64,000 bases of DNA from Desulfotignum sp. (GTDB lineage: Bacteria > Desulfobacterota > Desulfobacteria > Desulfobacterales > Desulfobacteraceae): assembly GCA_011390335.1 (NCBI GenBank), contig JAABSO010000008.1, positions 1-64,000 of the forward strand, given 5' to 3'. Of the stretch, positions 10,148 to 18,504 are shown in pieces (positions within the stretch are counted from its first letter, which is position 1; the number at the start of each line of letters is the position of its first letter). Made by a program: the position numbers and the translations under genes. The notes under the pieces are model-generated. The model was given only the letters and a program-made list of their open reading frames with translations, was not told the DNA's origin and did no database searches.

Positions 10148-10641
10148 ACATCTCCTTTTTTTGTTTTTGCGGTATATGTTCTGGAAAGTTTGCGGCCTGC
10201 TGCATAGGACCTGGCAGGATCAACCATGACATTGTCTTTAAGGGCGGTTCTGCCCAGCAGCATCCTGAACATCATGGCATCCCGGTTGGTGAGTGTGATC
10301 TCAATCGGCCAGTGCATATCCCCCAGTACCAAGGCTGATGCAATGACGTACCGCATTTCAGAATGCCCGCCTGAATCCTTGACCCGGCGGCGGTCCACCA
10401 CCGGGGCTTCACAGAACAGGGCAATGTCACGCCTTTTCTGCAGGGGGTGGATGCCGAACCGCACCATGGTCAGGCTGCCACGTGTAAAAGGTTCAAGAGA
10501 AAAAGTGTGCAGGGCCGATGTTCTGGCACCGGTATCTATTTTGGCTTTTATGGCGGGAATCCCCAGATCAGGCAGGGCCAGCCATTCTTTCCACCCGATT
10601 ACCGCCTGGGGGTCAGTCCCCGGTCCTGTTTTTTTCTTCAT
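10144..10641 (-). CDS. RimK-associated retropepsin-like protein (RimB-like)
   Basis: A 165-aa protein with the DTGA aspartyl-protease signature in [13 protein letters not shown] and a beta-rich remainder. It belongs to the family often annotated as 'ATP-dependent zinc protease' and found beside rimK; the Pseudomonas RimB protein is a relative. By analogy it may process or regulate RimK or its modified substrate. It overlaps the cyclase gene upstream (4 nt) and rimK downstream (4 nt), so all are translationally coupled. No signal peptide is evident, so it is cytoplasmic. Confidence 0.85.
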   Translation of the reverse strand: MKKKTGPGTDPQAVIGWKEWLALPDLGIPAIKAKIDTGARTSALHTFSLEPFTRGSLTMVRFGIHPLQKRRDIALFCEAPVVDRRRVKDSGGHSEMRYVIASALVLGDMHWPIEITLTNRDAMMFRMLLGRTALKDNVMVDPARSYAAGRKLSRTYTAKTKKGDV

Positions 10642-11831
10642 GCCGATTTTAGCAGGGAATATACCGGCATGGGATCATTGATGCCCTTCAACTGCACTTT
10701 TCCCCTGTCATATACCGGCCACAGCCCTGCAATAAGATCTTTTGTGGCCTGGCTCACCAGAATATCTCCGCCTGCGGCATAATCAGACAAGCGGGAAGCA
10801 ATATTGGTCACAGGCCCGGATGCGGTGAATGTCATGCGGGTATCCAATGCCCCCTTGAACCTTGTCATGCCCACAAGGGCGGTACCACAACTGATACCCA
10901 TGTTCACCTCTAAGGGTGCCATGCCTGAAAAAAGATTTTCTCTGGAAATGGACTGGTTCACCGACCGGCTCCTGGCAGCGATCTCAAAGGCGGCTTTCAC
11001 CGCGTTCATGGCATTGGTTTTGGGATCATGGTCCTTGAAGATAATCATGAACGCATCACCGCTGGTTTCATTTATCTCCCCATGGGACCGGTGAATGGGG
11101 TCCACAAAACTGGAAAACATCTTTTCAATGATGGCATTCACCTCCTCTTCAGACCGGCCGGCACTCAGGGCGGTATACCCTTCGAGATCCAGAAACAGCA
11201 CGCTGACATTTTTTTGCTCTTTTTCTCTGGTCAAAAGATCCGGGTTCCTGTCCGCCATCTTTCGCACCGATCCCGGCACAAAGGCGGACAGGTTTGCCAG
11301 GGTCTGGCTGATGCGGATCTTCTCTTTGGTCATTTCCCACTGCCTTTTGGCATTTATGATGATAGTGCCCAAAATGTTGGCAAAATCTCGAATCAGATAA
11401 AAATCTCTGCGGGTATACCGGGTCAAAGGCTGGATCACCACACTGATAATGGCCAAAACCCGGTTTTCCACAAACACAGGCATGGCATATTCCGGACCCA
11501 CTGCCACAAGGGTACCGTCCGGCCTGACAACCGGTTCACTGCTGGAAACCACCACCGCTTTTTTTTTGCTGATGGCACGCTGCACAGCCGGCCGGTCTCT
11601 TTTGCAGGACTGGCAGCTCACAGGCCGCTCGTACAAAGCGCACTGCAGGGGACTTGTGTACTGATCCGCCTCAGGATCCAGCAGCAGCACACACACCTCC
11701 ATGGCACTGGGAATAAGGGTGCGCAGGTCTTCGCGCACGGTTTCAATGATATCACCGACCTCCATGAGCGGGGCGATCTTTTTGATCAGATCCTGCTGGA
11801 CATGGAAGCGTTCTTTATAATGATGGTCCAT
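10638..11831 (-). CDS. Class III adenylate/guanylate cyclase with N-terminal GAF-like domain
   Basis: A 397-aa soluble protein. An N-terminal GAF-like sensor (about 10-165) contains a small cysteine set (CQSCKRD). The catalytic domain spans about 195-390. Both metal-binding aspartates are visible (VLFLDLEGYT and SGDAFMIIF), as are the transition-state Asn and Arg (TNIASRL). The enzyme therefore looks active and probably makes cAMP, although substrate choice cannot be read securely. It is the first gene of a four-gene operon with retropepsin-like, RimK and AstE-like genes, overlapping the next by 4 nt. Linkage of a cyclase to RimK is unusual. Confidence 0.9.
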   Translation of the reverse strand: MDHHYKERFHVQQDLIKKIAPLMEVGDIIETVREDLRTLIPSAMEVCVLLLDPEADQYTSPLQCALYERPVSCQSCKRDRPAVQRAISKKKAVVVSSSEPVVRPDGTLVAVGPEYAMPVFVENRVLAIISVVIQPLTRYTRRDFYLIRDFANILGTIIINAKRQWEMTKEKIRISQTLANLSAFVPGSVRKMADRNPDLLTREKEQKNVSVLFLDLEGYTALSAGRSEEEVNAIIEKMFSSFVDPIHRSHGEINETSGDAFMIIFKDHDPKTNAMNAVKAAFEIAARSRSVNQSISRENLFSGMAPLEVNMGISCGTALVGMTRFKGALDTRMTFTASGPVTNIASRLSDYAAGGDILVSQATKDLIAGLWPVYDRGKVQLKGINDPMPVYSLLKSA

Positions 11832-11877
11832 TTTCAGCCTTTTTATGTTCCAGGTTTATCCCAAGGCAGCCGCAAAT

Positions 11878-12420
11878 CTAAAAATGCCAGGCCACTGTAC
11901 CTATCCATATATCGATGCCGTCATTGGGGAATTTTAAGGACGCATTGGAATAATGCATATACCCCAGTTTGATATCAATTTGGTGGATGATAACCCCGAG
12001 ATTGATGCGGTTTTCAAACTGTAAATTGGAGGACAGGTTCCTGCCGGCTATTTTATAGTCATCAATACAGGCCGCACCGACACCTCCTTCTAGATAGGGG
12101 GTGACATTGCTGCTGTCACTTGTATTAAAATAATAGGCAAATACCGGAGAAAGGGCCACGCCATGGGTTTGTTCCCCTGATTCTTCCCACAGGTTATAGG
12201 ACAGTTCAAAATACCCGGACAAAAACCCCAGTCCGGTTTCAAACCAGTGGCAAGAAAATTGTTTTTGCACCCCCAGCCGGAAAATATCTATATTGTCACA
12301 GCTTTGTCCGTATCCTGCAGAAACACCATATCCTGAAGATCCTGCCAATGCAGGACTGCACAAGAATACCGTGCTGCAAACAAAAACCAGGCATACTGCC
12401 GACAAAACCAGTTTTTCCAT
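11878..12420 (-). CDS. PagL-like lipid A 3-O-deacylase (acyloxyacyl hydrolase family)
   Basis: A 180-aa outer-membrane beta-barrel candidate with a signal peptide (cleavage near PALAG, residue 27) and a C-terminal aromatic Phe. PagL removes the 3-linked acyl chain from lipid A. The catalytic His and Ser are present as H156 and S158 in YMHYSNASLKFPNDGID. The third residue, Glu in known PagL and 14 residues after the His, is Asp170 here. The frame extends upstream to 12501, but the ATG at 12420 has AAGGA upstream and starts the signal peptide. It is monocistronic or loosely linked to the cyclase operon, whose ATG lies 46 nt further on. Confidence 0.78.
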   Translation of the reverse strand: MEKLVLSAVCLVFVCSTVFLCSPALAGSSGYGVSAGYGQSCDNIDIFRLGVQKQFSCHWFETGLGFLSGYFELSYNLWEESGEQTHGVALSPVFAYYFNTSDSSNVTPYLEGGVGAACIDDYKIAGRNLSSNLQFENRINLGVIIHQIDIKLGYMHYSNASLKFPNDGIDIWIGTVAWHF

Positions 12421-12688
12421 CCTGTCTTTTTCCTTGTTACCTTGGCAAACAATGTTAAAAATTTTTCTGCGCACCCTGTCCCCGCATATAACCGTTTTCA
12501 AGATACCACAAAAAACAGATCTGTGGATAGCCCAAATATCAAAAAAAGAAAAGGGACAAACCAGGCTTCATCAGGGCCGTATCCGGGTCACACGGTTCTG
12601 CACTGCACAGGACAGCAATTGTCTGCACAAGGCGTATTCCCCATGGGTTTATTGTCTTAGATTGCCTGCAAATGGCATGCTTTTACCC

Positions 12689-12717
12689 TTGACATAAAAT
12701 TTGAGTAAGTTTATATC
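12689..12717 (+). promoter_or_regulatory. Sigma-70-type promoter of the rsbRD-dsrMKJOP operon
   Basis: TTGACA (12689-12694), a 17-nt spacer and TATATC (12712-12717) lie about 60 nt before the first ATG. This sits in the 355-nt divergent intergenic region 12421-12775. The rest of that region holds the leader of the PagL-like gene on the minus strand and an AT-rich stretch, with no other feature I can support. Confidence 0.75.
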
Positions 12718-12775
12718 CTTCTAAAAATTATTACAGGTCGGTATTGTTCGACAAACCAGGAAATTTACATACAAA

Positions 12776-13291
12776 ATGACAGTAAAACAGATACTTAAAG
12801 ACAATCATAGCATATTGCTGAAAAAATGGTTCCAGGCAACCATTGACACCTACCCGGCCCAGAGCGCAAAAATCCTGGGCAAAGATGTGGACCGGTTTGA
12901 CAACCCTGTAGGGGCTGTCACCAGAGAAACCCTGGAAGACATCTTACATCTTCTGGCAGATGATTATACCGCAGATACCCTGGAAAAGGCCCTGGACCCT
13001 GTCATCCGGATCCGGGCGGTCCAGGCATTTTCAGCAGCCGAGGCGGTCAGCTTTATTTTTGCTTTGAAAAACATTGGTGAAACTATCATGGATTCAGCTT
13101 TTGCCAGAGAATTCGACCGGATGGTGGACCAGGTCGTTCTGGCCGGGTTCAACCGGCTGATGAAGTGCAGAGAAGATATATTCCTTTTAAAGGCCACAGA
13201 AAGCAAACGGCGCATTCATGCAGCCTTTGAAAGGGCAGGTTTGGTACAGGAGCTTAAGGAGGAGGACCTGCTTGGCTCAAAAAAATCTTAA
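12776..13291 (+). CDS. RsbRD N-terminal-domain protein, first gene of the dsr operon
   Basis: A 171-aa all-helical soluble protein. Its N-terminus (VKQILKDNHSILLKKWFQATIDTYPAQ) matches the RsbRD/RsbR N-terminal globin-like sensor domain. There is no STAS or kinase domain, so it is a stand-alone sensor-like module. It is 55 nt upstream of dsrM, with a good promoter before it and no terminator between. A regulatory or assembly role for the Dsr membrane complex is inferred from position only. The ATG has a poorly spaced AGGA. Confidence 0.82.
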   Translation: MTVKQILKDNHSILLKKWFQATIDTYPAQSAKILGKDVDRFDNPVGAVTRETLEDILHLLADDYTADTLEKALDPVIRIRAVQAFSAAEAVSFIFALKNIGETIMDSAFAREFDRMVDQVVLAGFNRLMKCREDIFLLKATESKRRIHAAFERAGLVQELKEEDLLGSKKS

Positions 13292-13346
13292 CCTGCATGA
13301 CAAAATTTAAGGTTTGTCATGCAACCAATCAAGAGGTGGTTATAAC

Positions 13347-14351
13347 ATGACACAAAAGTACTTGATCCCCCTGGCAGCAGTTTTTCTGCTATTTCTCGTG
13401 GCCTACACAGGGGCGGGAGCAGGACTTGGGTGGTTCTTCGGGATTGTGGTTCCGTATCTGGCAATCATTGCCTTTCTGGTCGGCTTTGTCATCAAAGTGA
13501 TGGGATGGGCAGCCTCTGCGGTTCCCTTTAAAATTCCCACAACCTGCGGGCAGCAGAAGTCACTTCCCTGGATAAAACAGAACCGCATTGACAACCCTGA
13601 CACCACGCTCGGTGTGTTCTTACGGATGTTGCTTGAAATTTTTACGTTCAGGTCTCTGTTCCGTAACACCAAAGCCGCGTTCAACCGGAATGCCTCCAAG
13701 CGTATCATCTATTCCTGGGAGATTTTTCTGTGGGTGGGAGCCCTGGCATTTCACTACGCCTTCCTGGTGGTGCTGCTGCGGCATTTCAGATTTTTCACCG
13801 CCCCGGTACCTCAGGTTATTCAGTTTTTAGAAGCCCTGGACGGCATCGTCCAGGTGGGACTGCCCGGGCTGTTTTTATCCGGCGTGATCCTGGCGGCGGC
13901 GACCCTGTTTCTTCTGGCACGCCGGATGTATGACGCCAAGGTGAGATACATATCCCAGGCATCTGATTACTTTCCTTTATTTCTGATCCTGGGCATTGCC
14001 GCCACAGGGATTTCCATGCGGTACTTCACCAAAGTGGATGTGACGGGCATCAAAGAGATGACCATGGGCCTGGTTACCTTCAGCCCGGTTATCCCGGACG
14101 GAATAGGCGGACTGTTTTACGCCCACCTGTTTCTGGTGAGTATTCTTTTTGCCTATTTTCCGGCCAGCAAGCTCATGCATCTGGGCGGCGTCTTTTTAAG
14201 CCCCACCCGGAACACGGCCAATGACACCCGTGCCAAAAGACATGTGAACCCCTGGAATTATGATGTGCCTATCCACACCTACCAGGATTACGAAGATCAC
14301 TTCAGAGACAAAATGATTGAAGCTGGGCTGCCAGTGGACAAGAAGGAGTAA
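13347..14351 (+). CDS. dsrM: DsrM, cytochrome b subunit of the DsrMKJOP complex
   Basis: A 334-aa integral membrane protein with about six hydrophobic segments, similar to NarI-type di-heme b subunits. It has transmembrane histidines such as the one in ALAFHYAFLVVLLRH. DsrM is thought to exchange electrons with the menaquinone pool and pass them to DsrK during sulfite reduction. The open frame begins at a TTG at 13314, but the ATG at 13347 follows AGAGGTGG at good spacing and begins MTQKYLIPLAAVFLLFL, so I use it. dsrK starts 3 nt after its stop. Confidence 0.95.
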   Translation: MTQKYLIPLAAVFLLFLVAYTGAGAGLGWFFGIVVPYLAIIAFLVGFVIKVMGWAASAVPFKIPTTCGQQKSLPWIKQNRIDNPDTTLGVFLRMLLEIFTFRSLFRNTKAAFNRNASKRIIYSWEIFLWVGALAFHYAFLVVLLRHFRFFTAPVPQVIQFLEALDGIVQVGLPGLFLSGVILAAATLFLLARRMYDAKVRYISQASDYFPLFLILGIAATGISMRYFTKVDVTGIKEMTMGLVTFSPVIPDGIGGLFYAHLFLVSILFAYFPASKLMHLGGVFLSPTRNTANDTRAKRHVNPWNYDVPIHTYQDYEDHFRDKMIEAGLPVDKKE

Positions 14352-14354
14352 TCA

Positions 14355-16004
14355 ATGGCCGACGAACTTACACCGGATGAATTACTGGATAAAATAGACT
14401 ATGGTGCGGATTCGGGTAATTGGATGGATACCACCAAATCCGTCCAGATCCGACCCGGCATGTACTGCTACGCTGCCAAGGCTGAAAGCGTTGAAACTTT
14501 GGGACTGCCAAATGCCAGGCCCTGGAACCCCGTTGAAGAGGACTGGAAACTGCCCGACGACTGGCAGCAGATCCTTCATGAGGGAATCAAGGTACGCCTG
14601 GAGCGGTTCCGGACATTCAAGATATTCATGGATGTGTGTGTACGCTGCGGTGCCTGTGCAGATAAATGCCATTTCTTTTTGGGCACAGGCGATCCCAAAA
14701 ACATGCCGGTGCTCCGGGCTGAACTGCTCAGATCTGTTTACCGAAATGATTTTACCACTGCAGGAAAAATCCTGCAGAACATACCCGGCGGACAGCGCCT
14801 GGGGGGAAACCGCCCCCTGACAATAGATGTGCTCAAGGAAATGTGGTACTATTTTTTCCAGTGCACAGAATGCCGCAGATGCTCCGTGTTCTGTCCCTAC
14901 GGCATTGACACGGCGGAAATCACCATCATGGCTAGAGAATTGTTCAACCTCATCGGGCTGAACATCGACTGGATCGCCACCCCGGTCTCCAACTGCTACC
15001 AGACCGGCAACCACTTAGGAATTCAGCCCCATGCCTTCAAAGACATGCTGGAATTTTTTGTGGAGGACTTAGAAGACATCACCGGCGTGGACTGCACCCC
15101 CAATTTCCAGAAAAAAGGGGCGGACATTTTGTTCATCACCCCGTCAGGGGATGTATTTGCCGATCCCGGCACCTATACCTGCCAGGGATATCTGATCCTG
15201 TTCAAATACCTGAAAGACAAATACGGGCTGGATGTCACCTGGTCTACTTACGCATCAGAGGGTGGCAACTTCGGGTTCTTCACCTCCCATGAAACCATGA
15301 AGCGCCTCAACGCCAAGATGTATGCCGAAGCAAAACGGTTGGGGGTCAAATGGATCTTAGGAGGAGAATGCGGTCACATGTGGCGGGTCATCCACCAGTA
15401 CATGGATACCATGAACGGGCCTGCCGATTTTCTGGAAGTGCCTGTGAACCCCATCACCGGCACCCGGTTCGACAATGCCGCTTCCACCAAGATGGTGCAT
15501 ATCACCGAATTTACGGCCGATCTCATCAAACACGGCAAACTGGAACTGGACAAGGGCAGGAACGCCAACCGGATCATGACCTTTCATGATTCCTGTAACC
15601 CTGCCAGGGGCATGGGCCTGCTGGATGAACCCCGGTATGTGATCAAAAGCGTGTGCGACAATTTTTATGAAATGCCGCCCAACACCATTCGTGAAAACAC
15701 CTTCTGCTGCGGGTCCGGATCCGGTCTCAACGCCGGTGAAAACATGGAGCTGCGCATGGCAGGCGCCCTGCCCCGGGCCACAGCCTTGAAACATGTCCAT
15801 GAAAAATACGGGGTCAACACCCTGGGCACCATCTGTGCCATTGACCGGGCTGCGTTGACGACCTTATGTGAATACTGGGTGCCGGATGTGGAAGTAGCCG
15901 GCGTGCACGAACTGGTGGGCAACGCGTTGATCCTGCCGGGTGAAAAAGAACGTACCGAAGACCTGAGAATGGAACCGCTGCCAGGTTGCGAGGAGGAGGA
16001 ATAA
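14355..16004 (+). CDS. dsrK: DsrK, heterodisulfide-reductase-like Fe-S catalytic subunit
   Basis: A 549-aa cytoplasmic subunit related to HdrD. Two [4Fe-4S] motifs are clear: Cys95/98/101/105 (CVRCGACADKC) and Cys170/173/176/180 (CTECRRCSVFC). The C-terminal half has the cysteine-rich CCG-type elements that hold the special catalytic cluster (GGECGHMWR, FHDSCNPARG, FCCGSGSG). DsrK is proposed to reduce the DsrC trisulfide or disulfide formed by DsrAB. dsrAB and dsrC are not in the window. The gene is tightly packed between dsrM and dsrJ. Confidence 0.97.
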   Translation: MADELTPDELLDKIDYGADSGNWMDTTKSVQIRPGMYCYAAKAESVETLGLPNARPWNPVEEDWKLPDDWQQILHEGIKVRLERFRTFKIFMDVCVRCGACADKCHFFLGTGDPKNMPVLRAELLRSVYRNDFTTAGKILQNIPGGQRLGGNRPLTIDVLKEMWYYFFQCTECRRCSVFCPYGIDTAEITIMARELFNLIGLNIDWIATPVSNCYQTGNHLGIQPHAFKDMLEFFVEDLEDITGVDCTPNFQKKGADILFITPSGDVFADPGTYTCQGYLILFKYLKDKYGLDVTWSTYASEGGNFGFFTSHETMKRLNAKMYAEAKRLGVKWILGGECGHMWRVIHQYMDTMNGPADFLEVPVNPITGTRFDNAASTKMVHITEFTADLIKHGKLELDKGRNANRIMTFHDSCNPARGMGLLDEPRYVIKSVCDNFYEMPPNTIRENTFCCGSGSGLNAGENMELRMAGALPRATALKHVHEKYGVNTLGTICAIDRAALTTLCEYWVPDVEVAGVHELVGNALILPGEKERTEDLRMEPLPGCEEEE

Positions 16005-16005
16005 A

Positions 16006-16401
16006 ATGACAAAAAACATGATTATGGGCGGACTGGCTGTCTTTGTTCTGGCCGTGCTCTCACCCTTCTGGTTCAACATGGTGACCACCACCCAGGCGGC
16101 ACCTGAACCCGAACTGCTGGGCCCTGCCAAAGAGGCCAGAAAATGTGTCTTAGACAAATATGACATGCGGGCCAACCACATGTCCCTGCTGGATGAATGG
16201 CGGGATGCGGTGGTGCGTGATGCCGACCGGATCTATGTGGCTGCCAACGGCAAATCCTTTAACATGAGCCTGTCCACAGGAGAAAATTCCTGCCTGGGCT
16301 GCCATGCGGACAAGGCAAAATTTTGTGACTCCTGCCATACCTATACGTCGGTGGACCCCTATTGCTGGGAATGTCACACAAACCCCAAGGAGATTGAATG
16401 A
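16006..16401 (+). CDS. dsrJ: DsrJ, periplasmic triheme cytochrome c
   Basis: A 131-aa protein with an uncleaved signal anchor (about residues 6-28) and three heme c motifs: CLGCH (96-100), CDSCH (107-111) and CWECH (120-124). A lone Cys47 in RKCVLDKYDMRANHM sits where the unusual Cys heme ligand of characterised DsrJ proteins lies. It faces the periplasm and is part of the DsrJO module. It starts 2 nt after dsrK and overlaps dsrO. Confidence 0.95.
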   Translation: MTKNMIMGGLAVFVLAVLSPFWFNMVTTTQAAPEPELLGPAKEARKCVLDKYDMRANHMSLLDEWRDAVVRDADRIYVAANGKSFNMSLSTGENSCLGCHADKAKFCDSCHTYTSVDPYCWECHTNPKEIE

Positions 16402-17222
16402 TGGAAAAGAGCAGAAGAAGTTTTCTGAAAGTTGCAGGTATTGCCGCCATCGGGTTGGGTGCTGCTCCGGCAATGAACTTTGCCGCATCTGATTCTCAAG
16501 GTTCTGCCGCTGCTGTAAAAGCAAAAAATCCTGATGCCCTCCATGCCGAGCGCTGGGGCATGGTAATTCTTGTCAAAAAAATCAATGATAAAATTGCCAA
16601 ACAGATAACCCATGCCTGTCATACCCAGCATAATGTGCCGGATTTTACCCATGAAGTGGATACACAAAAATTTCCCGATACCCGCCCGGTGAACCATAAC
16701 CAGGAAATCAAATGGATCTGGAAGGAAAAATTTCATTACGCATTTCCGGATAAGGAAGATGAATTTTTGAATGAAAAATTTCACCACCTGCCGTTTATGG
16801 TGTTGTGCAACCACTGCAAAAATGCGCCCTGTGTTCAGGCATGTCCTACCCGGGCCACTTTTTCCCGGGAAGACGGCATCGTGATAATGGATTATCACCG
16901 CTGTATCGGGTGCCGGTTCTGCATGGCGGCCTGTCCTTACGGATCTCGAAGCTTCAACTTCAGGGATCCCCAGCCGTTTATCGCTGAGACAGACCCGGAT
17001 TTTCCCACCCGGTCCAAAGGGGTGGTGGAAAAATGCAACCTGTGTGCGGAACGGCTTGCAAAAGGTGAACAGCCGCACTGTGTAGAAGCCGCTGAAGGCG
17101 CCATTGTGGTGGGAGACCTGGAAGACCCTGCATCAGAAATCAGGAAACTTCTCAGGGAAAATTATTCAATCAGACGTAAACAGTCTCTGGGTACAGAGCC
17201 CTCTGTTTACTACATCGTTTAA
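16398..17222 (+). CDS. dsrO: DsrO, periplasmic ferredoxin-type Fe-S subunit
   Basis: A 274-aa protein with a twin-arginine signal (SRRSFLKVAGIAAIG), so it is exported folded with clusters loaded. Several [4Fe-4S] motifs follow: CNHCKNAPCVQACP, CIGCRFCMAACP and CNLCAERL, plus a downstream Cys. It resembles HybA/DmsB-type subunits and should relay electrons between DsrJ and the membrane subunit DsrP. Two consecutive ATGs (16398 and 16401) overlap the dsrJ stop. Confidence 0.96.
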   Translation: MMEKSRRSFLKVAGIAAIGLGAAPAMNFAASDSQGSAAAVKAKNPDALHAERWGMVILVKKINDKIAKQITHACHTQHNVPDFTHEVDTQKFPDTRPVNHNQEIKWIWKEKFHYAFPDKEDEFLNEKFHHLPFMVLCNHCKNAPCVQACPTRATFSREDGIVIMDYHRCIGCRFCMAACPYGSRSFNFRDPQPFIAETDPDFPTRSKGVVEKCNLCAERLAKGEQPHCVEAAEGAIVVGDLEDPASEIRKLLRENYSIRRKQSLGTEPSVYYIV

Positions 17223-17233
17223 GAGAGGCGCGT

Positions 17234-18391
17234 ATGCTTGAAATAGCGACTAAAGGAACGAAAAATTATTGGTTGTGGATCGCCTTTCTGCTAATTGTGA
17301 TCGGTGCAGGAACGGTGGCATACCTGGATCAGTTCTTCAACGGCCTGATGATAACAGGCATGAGCAGAGATGTTTCCTGGGGATTTTATATTGCCAACTT
17401 CACCTTTCTGGTGGGGGTGGCAGCAGGCGGGGTCATGGTGGTTATTCCCTATTACCTGCATGATTATGAGAAATTCCACAGGATCACCATCCTGGGAGAA
17501 TTTCTGGCCGTGGCCAGCCTGGTCATGTGCCTTTTGTTCATCATCGTGGACCTGGGCCAGCCGGTGCGCATGCTCAATGTGCTGCTGTACCCTTCCCCCA
17601 AATCGATGCTGTTTTATGACATGCTTGTTCTGAACGGATACTTGTTTTTGAACATTGTCATCGGCTGGAAAGTGCTGGAGGCGGAACGGAACCAGGTCAA
17701 ACCGCCGGCATGGACAAAACCGTTGATATACCTGTCCATTCCCTTTGCCATCGGTATCCACACGGTCACCGCCTACCTGTACTGCGGCCTGCCGGGAAGG
17801 GGATACTGGCTTACCGCGATTCTGGCCCCCAGATTTCTGGCGTCAGCCTTTGCTGCAGGACCGGCTTTTCTGATCATCTTATGCTATATTATCAGAAAAT
17901 TCACCAAATTCGATCCAGGCTGGGAAGCCATGCAGACCCTGTCCAAGATCGTCTGCTATGCCGTCATCGCCAATCTGTTTTTCTTTTTGTGCGAGGTTTT
18001 TGTGGTGTATTACTCAGGCATTCCCGGACACCAAACCCATCTCCAGTACCTTTTGTTCGGATACCATGGATACAATGCCCTGGTTCCCTGGATGTGGAGC
18101 GGGTTTATCCTCATGGCGGTTGGTGCGGTTTTTCTGGTCATTCCAAAACTGCGCAACAATTACATCCTTTTGCCGGTGGCCTGTGCCATGATTTTTTTCG
18201 GTGCCTGGATCGACAAGGGTATGGGCATGATCGCCGGGGGGTTTGTTCCCTCTCCGCTGCACCATGTGACCGAATATATGCCCACTCTCCAGGAAATCAT
18301 CATCACCCTGGGAGTATATGCCGCAGGATTTCTGGTGCTCACCATCTTGTACAAACTGGCCACCCAGGTCAAAGAAGAGGTGGGCGGCTGA
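17234..18391 (+). CDS. dsrP: DsrP, NrfD/PsrC-type quinone-interacting membrane subunit
   Basis: A 385-aa polytopic protein with about ten hydrophobic segments. It belongs to the NrfD/PsrC/HybB family, which exchanges electrons with menaquinone and carries no cofactor. It completes the DsrMKJOP complex. It starts 11 nt after dsrO behind AGAGAGGCG and is followed by a strong intrinsic terminator, so it is the last gene of the operon. Confidence 0.96.
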   Translation: MLEIATKGTKNYWLWIAFLLIVIGAGTVAYLDQFFNGLMITGMSRDVSWGFYIANFTFLVGVAAGGVMVVIPYYLHDYEKFHRITILGEFLAVASLVMCLLFIIVDLGQPVRMLNVLLYPSPKSMLFYDMLVLNGYLFLNIVIGWKVLEAERNQVKPPAWTKPLIYLSIPFAIGIHTVTAYLYCGLPGRGYWLTAILAPRFLASAFAAGPAFLIILCYIIRKFTKFDPGWEAMQTLSKIVCYAVIANLFFFLCEVFVVYYSGIPGHQTHLQYLLFGYHGYNALVPWMWSGFILMAVGAVFLVIPKLRNNYILLPVACAMIFFGAWIDKGMGMIAGGFVPSPLHHVTEYMPTLQEIIITLGVYAAGFLVLTILYKLATQVKEEVGG

Positions 18392-18440
18392 TGTGCTGAT
18401 ACCATGATATCCTGCATCGCATGACCCCAGGATGTTGACG

Positions 18441-18478
18441 ACAGGGGGGTGACATACGGCACCCCCCTGTTTTTTTTA
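18441..18478 (+). terminator. Rho-independent terminator of the dsr operon
   Basis: ACAGGGGGGT (18441-18450) pairs fully with ACCCCCCTGT (18461-18470) around a 10-nt loop. Seven or more Ts follow. This is among the strongest intrinsic terminators in the window. Confidence 0.93.
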
Positions 18479-18504
18479 TGTGTGTGCAAAAAACTAAGGC
18501 AGAT

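Noticed and set aside
18478..18504. ATG at 18478 as start of the radical SAM gene
   Set aside because: It falls in the T-tract of the dsr terminator with no ribosome site; 18505 has AAGG at 5 nt.
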